Below the pieces are notes generated by a model. It did no database searches. It was not told where the DNA came from and saw only the letters and a program-made list of their open reading frames with translations. This document shows positions 15,981 to 24,324 of a DNA stretch of 34,248 bases, in pieces. The DNA is from Methanofollis sp. GTDB lineage: Archaea > Halobacteriota > Methanomicrobia > Methanomicrobiales > Methanofollaceae. A program made the translations under genes and the position numbers. The stretch covers positions 1 through 34,248 of the forward strand of contig NZ_JAQVNX010000016.1 in assembly GCF_028702905.1 (NCBI RefSeq), in the 5' to 3' direction. Numbering within the stretch: the stretch's first letter is position 1; every line of letters starts with the position of its first letter.

Positions 15981-16817
15981 TCAGAAGTTCACGACCGCAT
16001 AGCGGGGGTCGCTCAGGAGATTGATGTAGGTCGCCGCGCCGGCCAGCTTCACGCCCGGGACGAGGTCGGCCTCGGTGATCCCCCTGAACTTCGCCGAGAG
16101 TTCGCAGGCATAGACCGTGACGCCGGCATGCATGACCTCGGCCATCACCTGGTCGAGGGGGGCGAAGTCCGGGTGCCTGACGCCCGCCGCATTCCCCTTC
16201 TTCGCCATGCTCACGCCGTCCATCAGGAGGAAGATGGTCACCTTCTTGCCCATGCTCGCCGCCACCTTCGAGAAGATGAAGGTCGCATAGGCCCGCTCGG
16301 CATTGCCGATGCCGTTGCTCTGCGCGACGAGGACGCTGTCACGGTCCACGACTGCCGCGGCCCCGGCCTTCTTCTCGGCCTTCTCCGCGATGAGGACGTG
16401 CCTGTCCCCCTCGACGCCCTGCTCCACGATGACGGAGCCCGACGATGTGACCGCCGCGGAGACGTCGGCGATGGTGTCCGCGCTCGTGCTCTTCACCTTC
16501 AGCCTCTCCCCCACAGGGAGGGAGGCAAGGATGTTCCCCACCGTGATGACGGGGCCGGGGCAGAAGTCCCCGCTGACATCGATCTCTTCCATGGTCTTTC
16601 CCGAGGGTATCATGCGTACTTCGACGGTCTTCTCGGACCGTGTCGTCTCCAGTGCGTAGCCGTGCTTCCTGGCCACGGCGCCCATCCCGGCCTCGGCGCC
16701 CGGGCTGAGGACGAAGCGGACCTCCTCCCCCGGCGTGTCGAGGTGCGTGATGACGTTCGCGGCAAGGAAGGAGGCGTTCGGGGCCTTGATGCCGGTCGCC
16801 CTGATGGTCTTCACCAT
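15981..16817 (-). CDS. TusA-like / DsrE fusion sulfur-relay protein
   Basis: The 278-residue product has three modules. Residues 1-75 look like a TusA fold without its Cys (GIKAPNASFLAANVI in place of the CPxP region). Residues 78-150 form a TusA domain with the sulfur-carrying motif FCPGP (Cys 86). Residues 160-278 form a DsrE/DsrF-like domain (NAERAYATFIFSKVAASMG) with a probable active Cys at 238 (VTVYACELSAKFRG). TusA and DsrE proteins pass persulfide sulfur between enzymes. Placing both on one chain suggests internal sulfur transfer, which is inference. The start lies four bases after the DUF169 stop, showing tight coupling. Confidence 0.88.
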   Translation of the reverse strand: MVKTIRATGIKAPNASFLAANVITHLDTPGEEVRFVLSPGAEAGMGAVARKHGYALETTRSEKTVEVRMIPSGKTMEEIDVSGDFCPGPVITVGNILASLPVGERLKVKSTSADTIADVSAAVTSSGSVIVEQGVEGDRHVLIAEKAEKKAGAAAVVDRDSVLVAQSNGIGNAERAYATFIFSKVAASMGKKVTIFLLMDGVSMAKKGNAAGVRHPDFAPLDQVMAEVMHAGVTVYACELSAKFRGITEADLVPGVKLAGAATYINLLSDPRYAVVNF

Positions 16818-16821
16818 TTTT

Positions 16822-17502
16822 TTATCCCCACTTCTCCGCGAAGATCTTCAGCGCCTCGACGATCGGGGCGAGGTCCTTCGGCGGGATGCCCATGATGACC
16901 TCGTCCTCCGCGATCCCCGAGTTCTTCCTCGACCCGTTGCAGCCGAGGGTCAGGTTGGGGACGCCGCGCTGCATGACGGCGACGACGGCGTCGGCGCAGA
17001 GGGACTGGATGCCGGAGTAGTCGCTGGAGAACCTGCCGCCCGCGGCGTGGAGGTACGCCTGGGTGAGGCGGAGGGCCTGCCTGGGGGTGGCGACGACGAC
17101 GACGACGTCGGGCTCGAAGTCCGCGGCCTCCAGGGGGGCGTAGATAGAGGCGTAGTAGGTCTCCTCGTTCTTCGGGATGGCGGAGACCGTCTCCAGGGCG
17201 CCTTCGGCGGTCCTGAAGTTGCCGAGTTTGTGGTAGGTGCTGCCCTTGGCCACGGCCTCGGGGAGGGGTTCGATGCCCATGACGCCGGCGCCGCCCTTGC
17301 ACATGTGCTCGTCGCGGGTGGCGTAGCCCTTCATGCCCTTCAGCCGGGCGTCCTGCACGAACTGGCAGTGCCTGCTCTTCTCTGCGATCTTCTCGCAGCC
17401 TGCCGGCACGTCTGCGGGAGTCTTTGCAAGCTTCACGGCGACAGGGCTCCCCTTGAGTCCCAGGAGCGCTGTCAGGTCTTTCACGACTGCTTCGTATGAC
17501 AT
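16822..17502 (-). CDS. DUF169-family protein, first gene of operon
   Basis: The 226-residue product begins MSYEAVVKDLTALLGLKGSP and matches DUF169: PVAVKLAKTPADVPAGCEKI, SRHCQFVQDA, MCKGGAGVMG, and the C-terminal NLTLGCNGSRKN with EVIMGIPP. The family is common in anaerobes and methanogens and is described as possibly redox- or metal-related because of conserved Cys residues; no reaction is established. GGAGGAAG precedes the ATG at 17502 and fixes the start; the ORF open to 17583 is longer but has no site. A TATA box near 17580-17590 and a palindrome at 17558-17572 lie upstream. Confidence 0.9.
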   Translation of the reverse strand: MSYEAVVKDLTALLGLKGSPVAVKLAKTPADVPAGCEKIAEKSRHCQFVQDARLKGMKGYATRDEHMCKGGAGVMGIEPLPEAVAKGSTYHKLGNFRTAEGALETVSAIPKNEETYYASIYAPLEAADFEPDVVVVVATPRQALRLTQAYLHAAGGRFSSDYSGIQSLCADAVVAVMQRGVPNLTLGCNGSRKNSGIAEDEVIMGIPPKDLAPIVEALKIFAEKWG

Positions 17503-17557
17503 GGTTCTTCCTCCGCACCCCGGGAGGCCCGGGGCAGATAGTAGACTTCGTGGTCTA

Positions 17558-17572
17558 ACTATACCGTATAGT
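17558..17572. promoter_or_regulatory. Perfect palindromic operator at the DUF169 operon start
   Basis: ACTATAC-C-GTATAGT has 7-bp arms. With the minus-strand TATA box at 17580-17590, the predicted start of transcription is near 17559, so a bound protein would block initiation. A related TATAGTATAG sequence lies at 17672-17681, at the promoter of the divergent regulator gene. Confidence 0.55.
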
Positions 17573-17663
17573 ATAATGTCCATATATACTTTTCTTCGGG
17601 GACACCGCCAGGGCAGATCGCCGCCCGTCCGTCAGGAGAGATATGTTTATCATGCCGGAGACA

Positions 17664-17681
17664 TTAGACCATATAGTATAG
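17664..17681. promoter_or_regulatory. Related operator half at the HTH-GAF gene start
   Basis: TTAGACCATATAGTATAG ends one base ahead of the ATG at 17682. It shares TTAGACCA and TATAGTATA elements with the palindrome region at 17551-17575. A TATA-like ATATGTTTAT at 17641-17650 lies upstream. Autoregulation by the encoded HTH protein is the simplest reading. Confidence 0.45.
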
Positions 17682-19334
17682 ATGCCGATGACACAGACAG
17701 ACGACCTCTCAGATACCGAACACCTCATCCTCGCCTACCTCCAGTCCCACGCCCCGGAGGAGTGCATGCTCGACAAGATCTCGACCGGGATCAGCAAGAG
17801 CAGGGCGACGGTCCTGAAGTACCTGGGGATGCTCCATGCCAGGGGGACCATCGGCTACCGCCTCGTCGGCCGGAGCAAACTCTGGATGCTGAAAGGTGCG
17901 GCAGCTGTCGAGGAGAGGAGGGAGGCCGCCGTCGCCGAGGCCCCCTCCGGCGACTCCCGAACACTCGCGTCCCTCGCCTTCGACCTCCACGACCTCAGGC
18001 TGCGGGAGGCCGAGGTCGTCGAGGCCCTGGACCGCCCGGAGACGGTCGTGCTGACGGTGACGGACGACCTCGTCATCGTCGGCAGGAACCGCCTCTTCGC
18101 CTCCCTCTTCCCCGGTGCGGTCAGCCTCAGGGACCTGGTGCGCCCGGCCCAGGCCGTGAGGCTCGAAGGGGCGATGCAGAGGAAGAGGGCGGGCACTGCC
18201 GCCTCCCTGGAACTCGACCTCATGGAGAAGGCAGGGATCTTCCGGCCCTACGAGGTCACCCTCTTCCCGCCCGGCCCTGGCGAACCGGCAGGCGGCACGG
18301 CCGTCGTCGGCGAAGACCTCTCCAGCAGGCGGAGGACGCGGCGGCACCTGGAGGCCCTCCTCTCCATCATCAGGGCCGCAGGGAGTGCGCCCGACGAGGA
18401 GAGCCTCCTGGCCGAGGCGATGACGGGCGTCAGGGAGAAACTCCTCCCCTACCTGCACGGTGCGGTCTTCATGGCCGACATGCGGATGGCGTACGGCACC
18501 TTCACGCTCACCGGGAGCGCCCGCGTCGGCCTCGCCCCCTTCCTCGCCCGCGCCATGACGACGCTCGGCACGGTCGCCGCGGGGAAGGACGACGAGGTCG
18601 TCCGCCTCCTCGCCGCCGCCACGGGGAGCACGGCGGCGGAGAGCGCCGTCGCCGTCCCCATCCTCGAAGAGGAGAGGGCGACAGGTGCGGTCCTCCTCCT
18701 CCTTGACGCCCCCGCGACCGCCACCGACGTCGAGAACGTGGAGATGGTCGCCGACGAGATCGCAAGCGCCCTGAAGATGCAGAGGCTGGACAGGGAGAGG
18801 TCCGAATATGTCAACACCCTCCTCGCCATGAACAGGATCTCCGCCATCCTGAACGACACGCGGGACGAGGGGTCGATGCTGGCGAAGTCCATCGACGCGG
18901 CGATGGAGTCGCTCGGATTCGAGATGGGCTGCGTGTACCTCAGGGACGAGGCCGACGAGATGGTCCCGCGGGTGCAGAGGAACATGCCCGAGAGCCTCAG
19001 GCTGATGTGCCTCTCCGGGAGCTTCGACCGCCTCTTCGACCTGGCCTTCAGGGAGAGGAGGGTCGTCTACATCACGCGGGGGACGCCCGACTATGCCGGC
19101 CTCCCCCCTGACGTGAAGGCGAGCGGCGTGGCGACGGTCCTCATCATGCCCATCAGGATCGGGGACGAGGTCGTGGGCCTCCTGAACATGGGGAGCAGGA
19201 ACGAGAAGCACTACATGGCGACAAGCCTGGAGAACATCTCGTCCATCGGCCTCCAGCTCGGCATGGCCCTCGAACGCTCCCGCCTCGCCCGCGCCCTCGA
19301 AGGGGATCACACCCTCCCGACGGGCATCAGGTAG
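17682..19334 (+). CDS. HTH regulator with PAS-like and two GAF domains
   Basis: The 550-residue product starts with a helix-turn-helix of about 60 residues (HLILAYLQSHAPEECMLDKI, then SKSRATVLKYLGMLHARGTI). A PAS-like region follows at 105-205 (ETVVLTVTDDLVIVGRNRLF). Two GAF domains follow at roughly 215-375 and 385-540; the second has MGCVYLRDEADEMVPRV and IGDEVVGLLNMGS. No kinase or output enzyme is present, so it is probably a one-component sensor that binds DNA. It is divergent from the DUF169 operon across 179 bases containing matching operator-like sequences, which makes that operon its likely target. An ATG six bases downstream is an alternative start. Its end overlaps the convergent SagB-type gene by 28 bases. 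Confidence 0.85.
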   Translation: MPMTQTDDLSDTEHLILAYLQSHAPEECMLDKISTGISKSRATVLKYLGMLHARGTIGYRLVGRSKLWMLKGAAAVEERREAAVAEAPSGDSRTLASLAFDLHDLRLREAEVVEALDRPETVVLTVTDDLVIVGRNRLFASLFPGAVSLRDLVRPAQAVRLEGAMQRKRAGTAASLELDLMEKAGIFRPYEVTLFPPGPGEPAGGTAVVGEDLSSRRRTRRHLEALLSIIRAAGSAPDEESLLAEAMTGVREKLLPYLHGAVFMADMRMAYGTFTLTGSARVGLAPFLARAMTTLGTVAAGKDDEVVRLLAAATGSTAAESAVAVPILEEERATGAVLLLLDAPATATDVENVEMVADEIASALKMQRLDRERSEYVNTLLAMNRISAILNDTRDEGSMLAKSIDAAMESLGFEMGCVYLRDEADEMVPRVQRNMPESLRLMCLSGSFDRLFDLAFRERRVVYITRGTPDYAGLPPDVKASGVATVLIMPIRIGDEVVGLLNMGSRNEKHYMATSLENISSIGLQLGMALERSRLARALEGDHTLPTGIR

Positions 19335-20005
19335 ATGGGGCGCTCGTCCTCCTCCATCCTCAACACTCTTCTGACCCCTCCGTCGTCGAAGGCCCCGATC
19401 GAGACCGTCCCGATCCCCAGGGGGACGGCCTGGAGGTAGATGTTCTGGGAGGCGTGGCCGGCCTCCATGTACACGTACCTGACGCCCCTCTCCCCGTATT
19501 TTCCTGTCGTCCGCTCGTACACGCCCGAGATCGCGATGACCGCCGCCGCGTCCTCGATGGCCGACTGGTTCAGGGCGACGCGGGCGAGGGCCGACCGGGC
19601 GTCGCCGTCGGCGAGGCGGCGGAGGAGGTGGCCGGACGGGACGTACCGGTAGACCCCTGCCGGGAGGTCGGCGACAGTGCCGGCCGCGACCGTGACCTCC
19701 AGCGGGTAGAGAGCCCCGGCCGACGGCGCCGTCCTGTAGCCGCGGACGTCCGTCACGCCCTGGGCCGCCCAGAGGAGTTGCCCGAGGTCGGCGAGGGAGA
19801 GGGAGGCGGCGCCGTAGTCGCGGACCGACCGCCGCCCCGCAAGCGCCTCCTCCACCGAGACCCTGCCCGCGGTCTGCGGCTGCGGGAGTTTCACCGTCCC
19901 GTTCTCACTCTCCCCGGCGGCGCCCGTCTCCTGGCCCAGAAAGACCGCGGCCAGACCGACCAGGACGACCGTCGCCGCGAGGAGTACGATGAGTGCCGTG
20001 TTCAT
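19307..20005 (-). CDS. Membrane-anchored SagB/ThcOx-type nitroreductase-fold protein
   Basis: The 232-residue product has one N-terminal membrane helix (residues 3-23), then a nitroreductase-like domain. Motifs include LAGRRSVRDYGAASLSLADL, LGQLLWAAQGVTD, RTAPSAGALYPLEV and, near the end, EAGHASQNIYLQAVPLGIGT. These are hallmarks of the SagB/ThcOx FMN-dependent dehydrogenases, which oxidise azolines in peptide natural products. Many archaeal homologues stand alone with unknown substrate, and no YcaO or precursor peptide is nearby. AGAGGTGA just before the ATG supports this start; an upstream in-frame ATG at 20065 lacks one. The predicted topology places the enzyme outside the cell. Confidence 0.87.
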   Translation of the reverse strand: MNTALIVLLAATVVLVGLAAVFLGQETGAAGESENGTVKLPQPQTAGRVSVEEALAGRRSVRDYGAASLSLADLGQLLWAAQGVTDVRGYRTAPSAGALYPLEVTVAAGTVADLPAGVYRYVPSGHLLRRLADGDARSALARVALNQSAIEDAAAVIAISGVYERTTGKYGERGVRYVYMEAGHASQNIYLQAVPLGIGTVSIGAFDDGGVRRVLRMEEDERPIYLMPVGRV

Positions 20006-20061
20006 CGTCACCTCTCCCCTCCACCACCGCACGATACTTATGGGTATTGCCCGGGAGAATC

Positions 20062-20073
20062 GCATTTATTTTT
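20062..20073 (+). promoter_or_regulatory. TATA box for the bicupin lipoprotein gene
   Basis: GCATTTATTTTT is centred about 25 bases ahead of the ATG at 20093, and no ribosome site precedes that ATG, so the mRNA is probably leaderless. Confidence 0.5.
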
Positions 20074-20092
20074 TCAGGTCGATTCTCTCCTC

Positions 20093-20953
20093 ATGCACAG
20101 GATCGCTTCTCTTCTGTTCATCTGCATCCTCCTCTCTGCCGGCTGCCTCTCGGCGCCCCCCCAGCAGGAGGAGACCGTCCGTCTGATCACGCCGCCGGCG
20201 GGTTTCGCCCTCTTCGACGGCCAGGGCACCTACGTCGGGATCATCGGCAACGAGACTCCAGATATCCCGGCGAACTACAGCATGGGCGTGGTCACCATCC
20301 CGCCGGGCAACGCGACGCCCCCGCACAGGCTGATCGGGAGCACCGAGTTCGTCTATCTGATCGGCGGCGAGGCCGAGATCAGGTGCGACAACCGCACCGT
20401 GACAGCCCGCGAAGGCGAGACCGTCCTCCTGCCCGCAGGAGTGCTCCAGTCGATCGCCTCTGTCGGGACGACCGACCTCCGCTACGTCAACGCGGTCCAG
20501 CCGCCCTTCACCGCGGCGATCGAGGTCTTGGGAGACGACCTGACGGCCCTTACGGGGACGACAGACGGCGTGCCTGCCGTCATCCCCGACCCCAGGGCCG
20601 GGATCGAGTGGGACATGGGCTCGGACATGATGATCTACACCCTGGCAAACCCGGTGCTCATGACGGATACGGCCCTTCCCATCGACTACAGCGTCGCCTA
20701 TGCCGAACTCCTGCCCGGCGGGGCGATCGGCTACAACCGGCTCAACGGATCGTCCGAGGTGATCTTTGTTATCAGCGGCGAGGTCGAGGTCTTCACGCCC
20801 GATGGCCGAGCGGTACGTGTCCCTGCCGGGAGTGCCGCGTACGTCCCGCCCGACCAGGTGAAGGGGTACCGGAATGTCGCGGCGTCGAACTCGACGATCC
20901 TCAGCTTCGTCGACCCGGCATGGACGCCGGAGAGGACCGCGATGGTGGAGTGA
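20093..20953 (+). CDS. Bicupin lipoprotein
   Basis: The 286-residue product starts MHRIASLLFICILLSAGCLS, a signal peptide with a lipobox ending at Cys 18. Two cupin domains follow, at about 60-150 (VVTIPPGNATPPHRLIGSTE, GEAEIRC) and 185-270 (YAELLPGGAIGYNRLNGSSE, VRVPAGSAAYVPPDQ). The usual metal-binding His residues are mostly replaced: the first cupin keeps one His and the second has Asn in the HxH position. A binding rather than catalytic role is possible. The overall layout resembles ureidoglycine aminohydrolase-type bicupins, but the active-site match is poor. Divergent from the SagB-type gene. A piece resembling its C-terminal motif recurs at 23928-23975. Confidence 0.85.
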   Translation: MHRIASLLFICILLSAGCLSAPPQQEETVRLITPPAGFALFDGQGTYVGIIGNETPDIPANYSMGVVTIPPGNATPPHRLIGSTEFVYLIGGEAEIRCDNRTVTAREGETVLLPAGVLQSIASVGTTDLRYVNAVQPPFTAAIEVLGDDLTALTGTTDGVPAVIPDPRAGIEWDMGSDMMIYTLANPVLMTDTALPIDYSVAYAELLPGGAIGYNRLNGSSEVIFVISGEVEVFTPDGRAVRVPAGSAAYVPPDQVKGYRNVAASNSTILSFVDPAWTPERTAMVE

Positions 20954-21085
20954 CATCCGCCTCCATTATTTTTATTGAATGGCCACACCGGCCTTTTTCT
21001 CCTGAGAGGGAGTCTTGGAAAAAAGTGATCCTATGGCCGGGCCAGACCCCCTTCACGTCCTTCCTGGTACCCGGCGGCGCCGCCC

Positions 21086-21922
21086 TCAGGAGAGGGGGCG
21101 GATGACGACCAGGCGCCACTCCGTACCGTGCAGGCCGACACTCGTCCAGTACGCCTCCTTCCTGACGACCCCTCCAAAGCCGGTGTCATAGAAGGAGTAG
21201 GCCGCATGCCCCGACCAGTTCCCGGAAAACGATCGTGCGGTCTCGAGGACCTCCGGGAAGTCCGCACACAGGGATTCGTTGAGCGTCTCCTTCCCGATCT
21301 CTTCGGGGTCCGCGTCGTAGAGCACACGACCGTCCGACTGGGCGACCATCACGGCATAGGGCGTCCCTTTGACGGCGGCCTCCGCGTGCCCGCCGACGAG
21401 ACGGTCGGGCAGGAAGGCGACGCTCACCATGCCGATCACCGTCTCGTCCGGCGAGAAGACGGGATACTCGATCGTCGCCGCGTACCCGCCCTCTGCAAGG
21501 GGGAAGAGGTCTGACATCACCGGCGCCTTCCGGTCGAACACCTCCCGCACGACCGCCTGCTCCCCCAGGTTGCTCCCGACCAGTCCTGTGCCCGCGGGCC
21601 TGGCGGCGGTGACCGTGCCGTTGCGCGCGACCACGATCGCCGTGGAGACGGACGGATCGGCCGCCAGCGCACCGTCGAGGAGCGCCTCAGCCTGCGGCCC
21701 AGAAAGCCCGGTGCTCCCGAGGCCCGCGGCCGTCTCCGCCGCCGCCCTGTCGATTGCCGTCAGGTTTCCGGTGACCGCCCCCTGCATCCCGCCGAGGAGG
21801 GAGAGCATCTCCAGGCGGGCGGCGTCGTCAGAGGCGCCGCTCTCCGCCGGGGCCGTGCAGCCGGCACAGAGAAGGGAGGCCGCCGCCAGGACGAGAGCGA
21901 TCGCCCATGCATGAGATTCCAT
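21086..21922 (-). CDS. Cache-domain sensor lipoprotein without output domain
   Basis: The 278-residue product has a lipoprotein signal (VLAAASLLCAGCTAPAES, lipobox Cys 22). An extracellular region follows that resembles a Cache sensor: a long helix (residues 35-80), ALAADPSVSTAIVVARNGTV, YAATIEYPVFSPDETVIGMV and a second sub-domain with VMVAQSDGRVLYDADPEEIG. Cache domains bind small ligands and normally sit on chemoreceptors or kinases; here no membrane helix or signalling domain follows, so it may be a free binding lipoprotein. The frame runs up to a TTG at 21949, but the ATG at 21922 directly precedes the signal peptide. No clear ribosome site. Confidence 0.8.
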   Translation of the reverse strand: MESHAWAIALVLAAASLLCAGCTAPAESGASDDAARLEMLSLLGGMQGAVTGNLTAIDRAAAETAAGLGSTGLSGPQAEALLDGALAADPSVSTAIVVARNGTVTAARPAGTGLVGSNLGEQAVVREVFDRKAPVMSDLFPLAEGGYAATIEYPVFSPDETVIGMVSVAFLPDRLVGGHAEAAVKGTPYAVMVAQSDGRVLYDADPEEIGKETLNESLCADFPEVLETARSFSGNWSGHAAYSFYDTGFGGVVRKEAYWTSVGLHGTEWRLVVIRPLS

Positions 21923-22060
21923 GGATCCCCTATCGACAGAGGAGGACAAGAAATCGACGCCTCATCACGCCCGGAGAAATGATATATGGGGAAAAAAGGC
22001 AGGAAAGCGTCTCCGATCCGGTCCGAGACGATCCGGAGGGGCGGACGCCACAATACCGAT

Positions 22061-22070
22061 TCTTTTATTT
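22061..22070 (+). promoter_or_regulatory. TATA box for the C69 peptidase gene
   Basis: TCTTTTATTT is centred 26 bases ahead of the ATG at 22092, which implies a leaderless transcript. Confidence 0.45.
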
Positions 22071-22091
22071 CCTCTATCCCCACTTCTCCGT

Positions 22092-23879
22092 ATGAAATGT
22101 ACGGGAATCTTTCCGGTCCTGCTGGTCCTTCTTGCATGTGCACCTGTCTCGGCGTGCACCATCTTCGCGGTCACGCCGGGCGCCTCCGGGGACGGCACCA
22201 TGTATGTCGGCCACACCAACGACGGTGTCGGTCCTGACTGGAGAAATATCGACGACATCACCCTGACCTATGTCCCGGCGGCCGACCATGCGCCGGGAGA
22301 GACGAGGCCCGTCTACTTCGACCCGAACAGCGGTTCCGACGCCGCCGGCAAGAAGGCGGGGAACACGTCGCGCCTGGTCCTCGACTCCATCGAGCAGGTG
22401 CCGCACACCTACGCGTATTACACCGCCTCCTACGCCATGATGAACGAGCACCAGCTCCTCAGCGCCGAGTGCACCGAATATGCGAAGGTCGAACTCAACG
22501 CCGAGGAGGGGAAGAGGATCTTCTACTCGTCCGAACTCTCGAACGTGGCGCTTGAACGCTGCACGACCGCACGGGACGCGGTCGAACTCGTCGGCAGCCT
22601 CATCGACGCCTACGGCTATTACGGGACAGGCGAGACCCTCATCTTCGCCGACCCGACGGAGGCGTGGGTCATCGAGATGTGCTCCAGTCCGGCAGGCACA
22701 GGCGGCCTCTGGGTCGCGGAGAAGATACCGGACGGCGAGGTCTTCGTGGCCGGGAACGAGTTCAGGGTCAGGAATGTCACGGCGGGCGACCCGGACATGC
22801 TGTACACCCCCGACCTCTTCTCGGTCGCCGAGAAGTACGGCCTCCGATCTCCCTCTGAGGGCGCCTTCGACTGGCTGGAGGCGACGAGTTACGGCGAATA
22901 CTCCCACCCCTACTACTCCCTGATGAGGGTCTGGAGCATCCAGAACAGGCTTGCGCCCTCGCTGAAGCTGAGCCCCTATGTCGAGGACTCGTACACGACG
23001 GCCCTGCCCTTCACGGTCGTGCCCGACACGCCCGTCAACCACACGACCGCCCTCTCCCTCTTCCGCGACCACTATGAGGGCACGGACTTCGACCTGACCG
23101 CCGGCGTCGCCGCCGGGCCCTTCGGGAACCCGTACAGGTACCTCGGCCCCGCGGACGCCCACACCAATTTCCAGAACGACACCTCCATCGAGGTGCGGCC
23201 GGGCGCGAACCCGCGGCCTGTCTCGGCGGTCTTCTGCAGTTACAGTTATGTCGCGGAGGCGCGGTCCGGCCTCCCCGACCCTGTCGGCGGCGTCCTCTGG
23301 TTCGGCCCTGCCGTGGCCTACGAGACGGTGTACGCCCCGATCTACGCCGGTTCCGAGGACGTCTCGACGTCCTACACGACCGGGACGCGGACGGAGTACG
23401 ACCCCGACGCCGCCTACTGGACATTCGATTTCGTGACCAACTGGGCGATGCTCCGCTATGACGCGATGATCGAGGACATCCGGGCAGAACAGGCCAGACT
23501 CGAAGCCGGGTCGATGAGGCTCGTCGGGGAGACCGACGCAGAGGCGGCAGGGATGATCGCCGCGGGCGACGAGGCCGGCGCCCGCCTCCTCCTCACCAAT
23601 GTCACCGTGCAGAGGGGCGACGAGATCATCGACGAGTGGCAGGACCTCTCGGCGATGCTCGTCGTGAAGTACTCGAACGGCCTCATCACCGACCCGGCGA
23701 CGGAGGACGTCGACGAACCCGGATATCCGGCCTGGTGGTACGAGGAGGCAGGATACCAGTACGGCCCGAGGGTCTACGACCTCGAGCGCCTCCGCGCCGC
23801 GCCCGGCCTGAACTACACCGGCGAGAGTGTGTGGTTCCCCAAAAACGTCTCTATCGACCAGGTCCTGGAGAGGATCTGA
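22092..23879 (+). CDS. Secreted C69-family dipeptidase
   Basis: The 595-residue product carries a signal peptide (MKCTGIFPVLLVLLACAPVS) and then ACTIFAVTPGASGDG. In C69 peptidases, an Ntn-hydrolase family, the Cys exposed at the mature N-terminus is the nucleophile; here it is Cys 22, in the expected place. Further family stretches are GHTNDGVGPDW, YAMMNEHQLLSAECTE, FADPTEAWVIEMC and YGEYSHPYYSLMRVWSIQNR. The enzyme should release dipeptides from peptides outside the cell or at its surface. The length is at the long end for the family, with an extra C-terminal helical part. A TATA box 26 bases upstream supports the start. Confidence 0.9.
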   Translation: MKCTGIFPVLLVLLACAPVSACTIFAVTPGASGDGTMYVGHTNDGVGPDWRNIDDITLTYVPAADHAPGETRPVYFDPNSGSDAAGKKAGNTSRLVLDSIEQVPHTYAYYTASYAMMNEHQLLSAECTEYAKVELNAEEGKRIFYSSELSNVALERCTTARDAVELVGSLIDAYGYYGTGETLIFADPTEAWVIEMCSSPAGTGGLWVAEKIPDGEVFVAGNEFRVRNVTAGDPDMLYTPDLFSVAEKYGLRSPSEGAFDWLEATSYGEYSHPYYSLMRVWSIQNRLAPSLKLSPYVEDSYTTALPFTVVPDTPVNHTTALSLFRDHYEGTDFDLTAGVAAGPFGNPYRYLGPADAHTNFQNDTSIEVRPGANPRPVSAVFCSYSYVAEARSGLPDPVGGVLWFGPAVAYETVYAPIYAGSEDVSTSYTTGTRTEYDPDAAYWTFDFVTNWAMLRYDAMIEDIRAEQARLEAGSMRLVGETDAEAAGMIAAGDEAGARLLLTNVTVQRGDEIIDEWQDLSAMLVVKYSNGLITDPATEDVDEPGYPAWWYEEAGYQYGPRVYDLERLRAAPGLNYTGESVWFPKNVSIDQVLERI

Positions 23880-23880
23880 C

Positions 23881-23890
23881 CCTTTTTTTC
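23881..23890 (+). terminator. T-tract after the C69 peptidase gene
   Basis: Seven T residues (23883-23889) directly follow the stop codon, as expected for archaeal intrinsic termination. Confidence 0.4.
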
Positions 23891-23924
23891 TCTGCGAGGT
23901 TTCTGTTCAGGAGTGTCGAGGGAG

Positions 23925-23975
23925 GAGACGCGGGTTCCGGCCGGGAGTGCGGCGTACGTTCTGGGTGAGAACCAA
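23925..23975 (+). pseudogene. Short cupin gene remnant
   Basis: Translation gives TRVPAGSAAYVLGEN, close to VRVPAGSAAYVPPDQ of the bicupin lipoprotein encoded at 20093-20953. Only this motif remains and it runs directly into unrelated sequence. Confidence 0.5.
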
Positions 23976-23998
23976 CTGAGCGTCTTCCCACCACTCGC

Positions 23999-24220
23999 GC
24001 CCTTCATTCTCTCTGGTCGAAGGGCTATGCACTCGATATCGTCGACGAGTTCAGGGAGAACGGGATGACCAACCGGACTCTCGGCATGAGATTCAGGGAC
24101 GAGGTCCTGTCGAGGGGCACTATGGGGGACGGTATGATGCTCCTGGAGAATTTCCTGGGGAGAGAACCGGGGCCCGAGGCGCTGTACCGGCACCTCGGGA
24201 TAAATAAACCAAGGGCGTAA
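23999..24220 (+). pseudogene. C-terminal remnant of an M3-family oligopeptidase
   Basis: The frame reads HSLWSKGYALDIVDEFRENG, then MTNRTLGMRFRDEVLSRG, GDGMMLLENFLGREPGPEAL and YRHLGI, then stop. This is the end of an M3 (thimet/PepF type) metallopeptidase: the GxRFR, FLGREP and LYRHLGI signatures appear in order with normal spacing. The HExxH catalytic part and several hundred residues are missing, and no start or ribosome site is found. It is GC-rich like the core genome, so it is the truncated end of a former core gene at the edge of the AT-rich island. Confidence 0.75.
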
Positions 24221-24270
24221 AAATTCATGAAATACCAAAATCATTCACAATTATGGATTACATGATACCC

Positions 24271-24289
24271 TTTTTCACACCGTGAAAAA
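24271..24289. repeat. Perfect inverted repeat upstream of the AT-rich operon
   Basis: TTTTTCAC-ACC-GTGAAAAA has 8-bp arms and lies about 45 bases ahead of a TATA box. It could be an operator for the operon or a boundary element. Confidence 0.5.
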
Positions 24290-24324
24290 GAAAGGTTTCT
24301 AGAACCAGACCCGCCACAAAACCA

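Noticed and set aside
17333-18706. A 457-codon Arg/Gly/Pro-rich plus-strand frame
   Set aside because: It overlaps the secure HTH-GAF gene in another frame and has no start signal or recognisable domain.
19307-20005. SagB-type gene as part of an azoline peptide cluster
   Set aside because: No YcaO protein, precursor peptide or exporter lies nearby, so a standalone membrane-anchored oxidoreductase is the safer reading.
20066-20956. A 296-codon minus-strand frame opposite the bicupin gene
   Set aside because: The bicupin product has a lipobox and two cupin motifs; the opposite frame is Arg/Asp/Val-rich shadow sequence.
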